Shown: one piece after another, positions 6,498 through 10,400 of the stretch
Layout of the letters: each line of letters opens with the position of its first letter
Position numbering within the stretch: position 1 is the first letter of the stretch
Assembly (NCBI GenBank): GCA_934700375.1
Contig: CAKUXT010000059.1
Span: 1-10,400, forward strand
Reading direction: 5' to 3'
Source of the DNA: an uncultured Bacilli bacterium
Lineage (GTDB): Bacteria; Bacillota_I; Bacilli_A; RFN20; CAG-288
Length of the DNA stretch: 10,400 nt
Program-made: the position numbers and the translations under genes
Notes under the pieces: model-generated
What the model was told of the DNA's origin: nothing
Seen by the model: only the letters and a program-made list of their open reading frames with translations
Databases searched by the model: none

Positions 6498-7139
6498 ATG
6501 ATCAAGGGTATTATCTTTGATTTGGATGGTGTCATCGTTTCTACCGATGACTACCATTACCGCGCCTGGAAGGCTATGGCTGATAAAGAAGGCATCCCCT
6601 TCGACAAAGAAAGAAACAATCTTCTCCGCGGTGTTTCAAGAAGAGCATCTCTTGAAATCATTCTTGAAAAGACTGACAAAAAGTATACAGAAGAAGAAAA
6701 AGAAGAACTGATGAAGATGAAGAATGATATCTATGTATCATTGCTTAGCAATCTTTCCTCTTCTGATATTCTTCCTGGATTCATGGATTTCCTTTCTCTC
6801 TTGAAAAGAAAAGGTATCAAGACTGCAATCGGTTCTTCTTCCAAGAACACAAAAAGAATTCTCACCAATATCGGATTGATCGATTCCTTCGATGAGATTG
6901 CAGACGGTACAGAAATCACCCATTCCAAACCGGATCCGGAAGTCTTCCTTCTTGCCGGAAAGAAGCTGAATCTGTTACCGGAAGAATGTGCAGTCATTGA
7001 AGATGCTGTCGCTGGTATTGAAGCAGCTAAGAACGCTCATATGACAGCAGTTGCAATCAAGGACGCCAAAAAGAGTCCGATTGCCGATTTTAGAGCCGAT
7101 TCCTTCTCCGAGATTGCACAAGAACTTCAGCTTGACTGA
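6498..7139 (+). CDS. pgmB: Beta-phosphoglucomutase (HAD superfamily)
   Basis: Converts beta-D-glucose 1-phosphate to glucose 6-phosphate through an aspartyl-phosphate enzyme and a beta-glucose 1,6-bisphosphate intermediate. Length (213) and sequence follow the Lactococcus enzyme closely. Asp8 (nucleophile) and Asp10 (acid/base) lie in IIFDLDGVI; Thr16 and His20 in STDDYHYRAWKAM are the hinge and cap residues specific to beta-phosphoglucomutase among HAD proteins. RGVSRR (44-49) matches the KGVSRE cap loop with Arg for Lys. Motif II is SSSKN (113-117), motif III Lys144 in SKPDPE, and motif IV EDAVAG with Glu168-Asp169 for magnesium. ATG lies one base after the esterase TGA and no purine-rich ribosome site is seen, so translation probably depends on re-initiation. 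It is the last gene of the operon. A generic sugar-phosphatase is unlikely given the cap residues. Confidence 0.93.
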   Translation: MIKGIIFDLDGVIVSTDDYHYRAWKAMADKEGIPFDKERNNLLRGVSRRASLEIILEKTDKKYTEEEKEELMKMKNDIYVSLLSNLSSSDILPGFMDFLSLLKRKGIKTAIGSSSKNTKRILTNIGLIDSFDEIADGTEITHSKPDPEVFLLAGKKLNLLPEECAVIEDAVAGIEAAKNAHMTAVAIKDAKKSPIADFRADSFSEIAQELQLD

Positions 7140-7144
7140 TGATC

Positions 7145-7171
7145 AGCCGTCGCTTATCGCGACGGCTTTTT
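7145..7171 (+). terminator. Intrinsic terminator of the sugar operon
   Basis: A perfect 9-base-pair GC-rich stem (AGCCGTCGC / GCGACGGCT) with loop TTATC is followed directly by a T-run ending at 7171. It begins 5 bases after the beta-phosphoglucomutase stop codon. This is a textbook rho-independent terminator for the + strand transcript. Confidence 0.95.
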
Positions 7172-7179
7172 CAAACGAC

Positions 7180-7212
7180 AAAAAAGAAGGACATCCTAGG
7201 GTGTCCCTCTTT
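7180..7212 (-). terminator. Intrinsic terminator of the fucO-like gene (weakly bidirectional)
   Basis: The inverted repeat 7183-7212 forms a stem of about 13 pairs with one A-C mismatch, one G-T wobble and a small CTAG loop. Read on the - strand it is followed by six T (7185-7180), downstream of the alcohol dehydrogenase stop. Read on the + strand it is followed only by TTTGTG, so it would at best back up the operon terminator 8 bases earlier. Confidence 0.85.
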
Positions 7213-7232
7213 GTGTTACAGCGTAAATTCGA

Positions 7233-8378
7233 TTACATCAACTTCATGAAGAGCTCTTTGACCTGTTCCTGAGTTGCTTCTCTGGGGTTGCCGGGATAGC
7301 AGGCATCCTTAAGAGCATCACGAGAGATGTTGTCAAGATCTTCTTTCTTGATCTCTTCGCACTTTTCAGGAATTCCGACATCGATGGATAACTGCTTGAC
7401 AGCATTGATGGCTGCGGTGCGGTATTCATCCTGAGTCATAGATTCAACACCTTTGACGCCTAATGCGATAGCGATATCTTTGTACTTGGTTCCAGAGACA
7501 GGAGCGTTGAATTCCATAGCGATAGGAAGAAGCATAGCGCATGCTTTTCCGTGCGGGACATCATAGTAAGCGGAGAGGGTATGAGCCATAGCATGGTCGA
7601 TACCTAAGCCGACATTGGAGAATCCCATACCGGCGATATACTGACCTAAAGCCATTCCTTCTCTTCCGTCAGGATCATTGTTGACAGCAACTCTTAAGCT
7701 CTTTCCGATGATTTCGATGGCCTTGATGTGGAACATATCAGACATCTCCCAGGCACCTCTTGTGATATAGCCTTCGATAGCATGGGTGAGAGCATCCATA
7801 CCGGTGAAAGCGGTGAGGCCCTTAGGCATAGAGGACATCATATCAGGATCGACAAAGGCGACAACAGGAATATCGTGAACGTCGACACAGACGAACTTTC
7901 TGACTTTCTCGACATCGGTGATGACGTAGTTGATGGTGACTTCAGCGGCAGTACCGGCAGTGGTCGGAACAGCGAAGATCGGAAGAGCGGGCTTCTTTGT
8001 CTGAGCAACGCCTTCAAGGGAGCGGACATCGGCAAATTCAGGGTTGGTCATGATGATACCGATAGCTTTTGCAGTATCCATAGAAGAACCGCCGCCGATA
8101 GCAAGGATATAATCGGCTTCTGCTTTCTTGCAGGCTTCAACACCGGAAGTGACGTTTTCGATGGTCGGATTCGGTTTGATGTTGGTATAGAGTTCATAAG
8201 CAAGACCGGCTTTGTCAAGAAGGTCAGTGACTCTGTTTGTGACACCGAATTTGACTAAGGAAGGATCAGAGCAGACAAGTGCTTTCTTGAAACCTCTGTT
8301 GACAGCTTCGGTAACGATGTTTTCGATTGCACCATGTCCATGGTAGGAAACTTCATTCAAAACGAAACGATTTGCCAT
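7233..8378 (-). CDS. fucO: Iron-dependent alcohol dehydrogenase, lactaldehyde reductase (FucO) family
   Basis: Group III alcohol dehydrogenase that in its best-known form reduces L-lactaldehyde to (S)-1,2-propanediol with NADH, regenerating NAD during fermentation of L-fucose or L-rhamnose. Its 381 residues align nearly end to end with E. coli FucO: start MANRFVLNE, nucleotide-binding IGGGSSMDTAKAIGII (94-109), PEFADVRSLEGV, PTTAGTAAEVTINYVITD, DALTHAIEGYITRGAW and the C-terminal GNPREAT. Iron ligands expected from FucO are Asp195, His199, His262 and His276, all present. AAAGGAG lies 9 bases before ATG (complement of 8388-8394). It is monocistronic, convergent with the sugar operon, with its own strong promoter and terminator. 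The match is close enough for the family name; related aldehydes such as glycolaldehyde or a butanol-type role remain possible, since no fucose or rhamnose genes are visible. Confidence 0.93.
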   Translation of the reverse strand: MANRFVLNEVSYHGHGAIENIVTEAVNRGFKKALVCSDPSLVKFGVTNRVTDLLDKAGLAYELYTNIKPNPTIENVTSGVEACKKAEADYILAIGGGSSMDTAKAIGIIMTNPEFADVRSLEGVAQTKKPALPIFAVPTTAGTAAEVTINYVITDVEKVRKFVCVDVHDIPVVAFVDPDMMSSMPKGLTAFTGMDALTHAIEGYITRGAWEMSDMFHIKAIEIIGKSLRVAVNNDPDGREGMALGQYIAGMGFSNVGLGIDHAMAHTLSAYYDVPHGKACAMLLPIAMEFNAPVSGTKYKDIAIALGVKGVESMTQDEYRTAAINAVKQLSIDVGIPEKCEEIKKEDLDNISRDALKDACYPGNPREATQEQVKELFMKLM

Positions 8379-8410
8379 AATGGTTGGCTCCTTTCATTAG
8401 GTATATTTAT

Positions 8411-8440
8411 ATTATAGTGAAATACTTATTGTATAGTCAA
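8411..8440 (-). promoter_or_regulatory. fucO: Sigma-A promoter of the fucO-like gene
   Basis: On the - strand, TTGACT (complement of 8435-8440) and a perfect TATAAT (complement of 8411-8416) are separated by 18 bases. Transcription would start near 8404, giving a leader of about 26 bases that contains AAAGGAG. This is close to the consensus and predicts strong expression. Confidence 0.88.
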
Positions 8441-8444
8441 AACG

Positions 8445-8464
8445 AAACAATGTTTGAAATTCAA
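8445..8464. promoter_or_regulatory. Two short dyads just upstream of the fucO promoter (possible operator)
   Basis: AAACA-A-TGTTT (8445-8455) and TTGAA-A-TTCAA (8454-8464) are two overlapping odd-centred palindromes that begin 4 bases upstream of the -35 box. In AT-rich DNA short palindromes can be chance, so a regulator-binding role is only a suggestion. Confidence 0.25.
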
Positions 8465-8474
8465 TCATCTAGAT

Positions 8475-8511
8475 AATCAAAATCAATCATAATCAAACAA
8501 TGATTTTGATT
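8475..8511 (-). repeat. AT-rich inverted repeat after the metallophosphoesterase gene
   Basis: Perfect 11-base-pair arms AATCAAAATCA (8475-8485) and TGATTTTGATT (8501-8511) enclose a 15-base loop, beginning 7 bases past the metallophosphoesterase stop codon on the - strand. The stem is AT-rich and no T-run follows on that strand, so it would be a weak terminator; it could instead be a protein-binding site upstream of the fucO promoter. Only the repeat itself is certain. Confidence 0.5.
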
Positions 8512-8518
8512 TATTTGT

Positions 8519-10249
8519 TTAGGACAAGAACTGATTCGTGTTCAGATCGATTCTGATATCTGTTCCATAACTCTTTTCATAGAACGGATTCACGACAGAT
8601 ATCTTTTCCTGTTTCACATTGTTGTAGGAACAGGTCTGAACATTGTTCTTGAAGTCGACATTGATCATAAGACCGACCATCGCATTATGTGAACCGCCGT
8701 CATCGACTTGGTTCAGACCATGTTTTGAAATCATGAGAGACGGGAAATTGAAATCGAGGAGATAGCCTTTATAGGTTTTCTTGTTGTAGATCTTGTTGTA
8801 TGTCAGTTTCTGTTCCGGTGTGATAAGACCAGGTTCGAATATGAAGATATCATGCTGGTGTCCGCATAAGGCCATATCGATATCCATCTGATTCAGGATG
8901 TTGACAAACTTCTTTTTGGATTCGACATGGTTGTGTCTGGAATTGATGAAGGGAAGAGGAATATGGGAGATGACAAGATGGTAATCATAGGATAAGTAAT
9001 CGCCTCTGTTCTTTTCTTCTTCGAGGAACTGAATCTGCTCATTTCGATAGCTTTCAAAGTCAGCGGAATCATAATATTCCCACCAGTCGTCATCATGATC
9101 CTCACCGATATCAAGAACCCAACCGTAGACATTTCCGAAGTGGAAGCTGTAATAGAATTTTTCATCTTTGCTTCCGACGTATTTATAGAGATCTTCGGAG
9201 TATTTTCCTTTGATCTCATGATTGCCTCTGGCATAGATGACAGGAATCTCTCCTTTAGTGAGTTCATAGGCGACTTTGTTTGCGTAATTTGCATCTTCAT
9301 AGGTGTTGACATAGGAGATGATGTCTCCGTCTAATACAAGAAGCTCCATATCAGGATCGATCTTGATTGCATTCTTGGCACCTGTAAGATCCATATGGAT
9401 ATCGGAGAAGCTATAGTAATTCAGTCCGTCAGAAGTATCAATCGGTCTGAAGGAATAGGATTTGGAAACAAGATTTCCTTTTATCGCGCCCCATGGACCG
9501 CGATAAAGGTATCCTTGTGAATAGACTTTGTATTCTTTGGCCTTATCCAATTCACTCATCGGAACTGTGACTTTATGGACGCGTTCTTCTGATTTCTGAC
9601 TTCCGGCATAAAGGTCATAATATTTCTTTCCGTTGACCTCGACATATCCAGAGGAGACATTGCTGGTCGAGAAGACAATCTGATAATTGTCTTCGACAAT
9701 ATAGACAACAGGCTCATAGGATATCGAATTGATTCTGATGTTGAAGGAATAGAAGCAGAAGGAGAGAAGAAGAACTCCTAATAACGAATACTTGAAGATT
9801 CTGTTATTGGCGAGTTTTGTCTTCGGATAGAAGAAGAGAAGGAAGACAACAATGGCAATAGGAATGAGAAGGAGAATCGTATGATAGAAGTTTGTGAAGA
9901 TGAAACGGGAATAGTCTTTTGCGCCCATTGCGAAGACAACCATAATGATGATGAAGACGATGATATTGATTGGTAAGAGAATGTAGTTCCATAGATTCTT
10001 TTTTCTGAGAACAAAGAAGAGAACGATATCTGTCACCATCAGAAGGAAGAAGAGAATGAAGAAGATAAGAGGAACGGCAAGAAGGAATGAATTGTAGGAT
10101 TTTTCATAACCTATTGCTTTTGTAATACCAGACCAGCACGGCCTCATCGAAAAGAAAAGGATGGCATTGAAGCAGGATAAGAAAAGAGAGAACCACTTCA
10201 AAATAAGCGGAACGAGAGTCTTGATCTTTTCCTTTGTGTTGTTTTCCAT
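8519..10249 (-). CDS. Membrane-anchored calcineurin-like metallophosphoesterase, extracellular catalytic domain
   Basis: 576-residue two-part protein. Residues 1-170 hold five predicted membrane helices (about 12-35, 54-82, 86-108, 118-141, 152-170). Basic loops LRKK (81-84) and YPKTK (141-145) fit a cytoplasmic N-terminus and an extracellular C-terminal part. Residues about 178-268 look like a beta-rich, Fn3-like domain as found before purple-acid-phosphatase-type enzymes. The catalytic domain (about 275-560) has all five metallophosphoesterase motifs: SDIH (Asp283, His285), LDGD (Asp309), GNHE (343-345), SH429, and GHQH (463-466), giving a complete dinuclear metal site. An acidic, aromatic insert (384-400) lies between motifs III and IV. 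The start is ATG at 10249 after AAGAGGT about 10 bases upstream. Substrate is unknown; phosphate scavenging or turnover of cell-surface phospho-polymers is conceivable. It is separate from the sugar operon and runs toward fucO without overlap. Confidence 0.88.
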   Translation of the reverse strand: MENNTKEKIKTLVPLILKWFSLFLSCFNAILFFSMRPCWSGITKAIGYEKSYNSFLLAVPLIFFILFFLLMVTDIVLFFVLRKKNLWNYILLPINIIVFIIIMVVFAMGAKDYSRFIFTNFYHTILLLIPIAIVVFLLFFYPKTKLANNRIFKYSLLGVLLLSFCFYSFNIRINSISYEPVVYIVEDNYQIVFSTSNVSSGYVEVNGKKYYDLYAGSQKSEERVHKVTVPMSELDKAKEYKVYSQGYLYRGPWGAIKGNLVSKSYSFRPIDTSDGLNYYSFSDIHMDLTGAKNAIKIDPDMELLVLDGDIISYVNTYEDANYANKVAYELTKGEIPVIYARGNHEIKGKYSEDLYKYVGSKDEKFYYSFHFGNVYGWVLDIGEDHDDDWWEYYDSADFESYRNEQIQFLEEEKNRGDYLSYDYHLVISHIPLPFINSRHNHVESKKKFVNILNQMDIDMALCGHQHDIFIFEPGLITPEQKLTYNKIYNKKTYKGYLLDFNFPSLMISKHGLNQVDDGGSHNAMVGLMINVDFKNNVQTCSYNNVKQEKISVVNPFYEKSYGTDIRIDLNTNQFLS

Positions 10250-10334
10250 AAAATAATTACCTCTTGTTTTTATTTTACTCTTTTTCTATTTAAAGCAAAA
10301 GATGAACGAAAAGAAAATTATGTACTATTAGTTT

Positions 10335-10400
10335 TCATACTAAGTGCAACACTAGGAGATTTCTTGAGGTGGGGTGCATTTTGTTTCGGTCCATGGACCG
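10335..10400 (-). other. Possible end of an insertion sequence at the right edge
   Basis: On the - strand a frame is open from the right edge through 21 codons to TGA (complement of 10335-10337), ending in LLVLHLV. The end sequence TAGTGTTGCACTTAGTA resembles, from memory, terminal sequences of some IS30-family elements of Gram-positive bacteria, where the transposase gene reaches almost to the element's tip. A 14-base palindrome (10387-10400) sits at the edge. The piece is too short to confirm; it may simply be non-coding DNA. The rest of this gap (10250-10334) is AT-rich, carries the metallophosphoesterase ribosome site, and shows no convincing promoter to me. Confidence 0.2.

Noticed and set aside
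7140..7232. Small RNA or small gene between the convergent operons
   Set aside because: The two hairpins here are fully explained as opposing intrinsic terminators and the remaining bases hold no start codon with a ribosome site.
7728..8258. Open frame of 176 codons on the + strand opposite the fucO-like gene
   Set aside because: It is antisense to a gene with full-length family similarity, has no ribosome site, and its acidic, low-complexity product is typical of a mirrored coding frame.
8379..8518. Rex or CcpA (cre) operator upstream of the fucO-like gene
   Set aside because: I looked for TTGTGA-N-TCACAA-like and TGNAANCGNTNNCA-like sites by eye and found no acceptable match.
8893..9312. 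Second - strand frame of 139 codons within the metallophosphoesterase gene
   Set aside because: It overlaps the catalytic domain in another frame and its Met/Ser/Thr-rich product shows no motif.

Overview
The window looks like a low-to-medium GC Gram-positive chromosome, most likely a gut or rumen Bacillota lineage close to Erysipelotrichia or Clostridia. The evidence is AGA-rich arginine codon use, strong AAAGGAG-type ribosome binding sites, a lipoprotein-anchored solute receptor, a consensus sigma-A promoter, and U-tract terminators. TGA is used as an ordinary stop, so the genetic code is standard. The taxonomic call is inference from style and family resemblance, not from a marker gene.

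Layout, + strand, 1-7139: a compact carbohydrate-uptake and catabolism operon whose 5' end lies outside the window. In order it encodes the C-terminal part of an RbsA/MglA-type sugar ABC ATPase, a first RbsC-type permease, a lipoprotein sugar-binding protein, an intercistronic hairpin, a second RbsC-type permease, a cytoplasmic family GH3 enzyme of the NagZ (His acid/base) type, a cytoplasmic alpha/beta-hydrolase resembling carbohydrate acetylesterases, and beta-phosphoglucomutase. Gaps are 1 to 49 bases. The operon ends at a strong terminator (7145-7171).

Layout, - strand, 7180-10249: a convergent terminator, then a fucO-like iron alcohol dehydrogenase (lactaldehyde reductase) with its own near-perfect promoter, then a membrane-anchored metallophosphoesterase with five predicted membrane helices and a predicted extracellular catalytic domain. 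The last 150 bases hold no convincing gene, but the right edge may be the end of an insertion sequence.

How the + strand genes may work together: the transporter brings in a short, probably O-acetylated, beta-linked saccharide; the esterase removes acetyl groups; the GH3 enzyme splits the glycosidic bond. The final gene needs beta-glucose 1-phosphate, yet no classical inverting phosphorylase (such as GH65) is present in the window. GH3 enzymes with a His-Asp catalytic dyad have been reported to act as retaining beta-glycoside phosphorylases that release beta-sugar 1-phosphates. The attractive hypothesis is therefore a phosphorolytic GH3 to beta-phosphoglucomutase module that delivers glucose 6-phosphate without spending ATP on that sugar. 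The motifs are seen directly; the coupling is inference.
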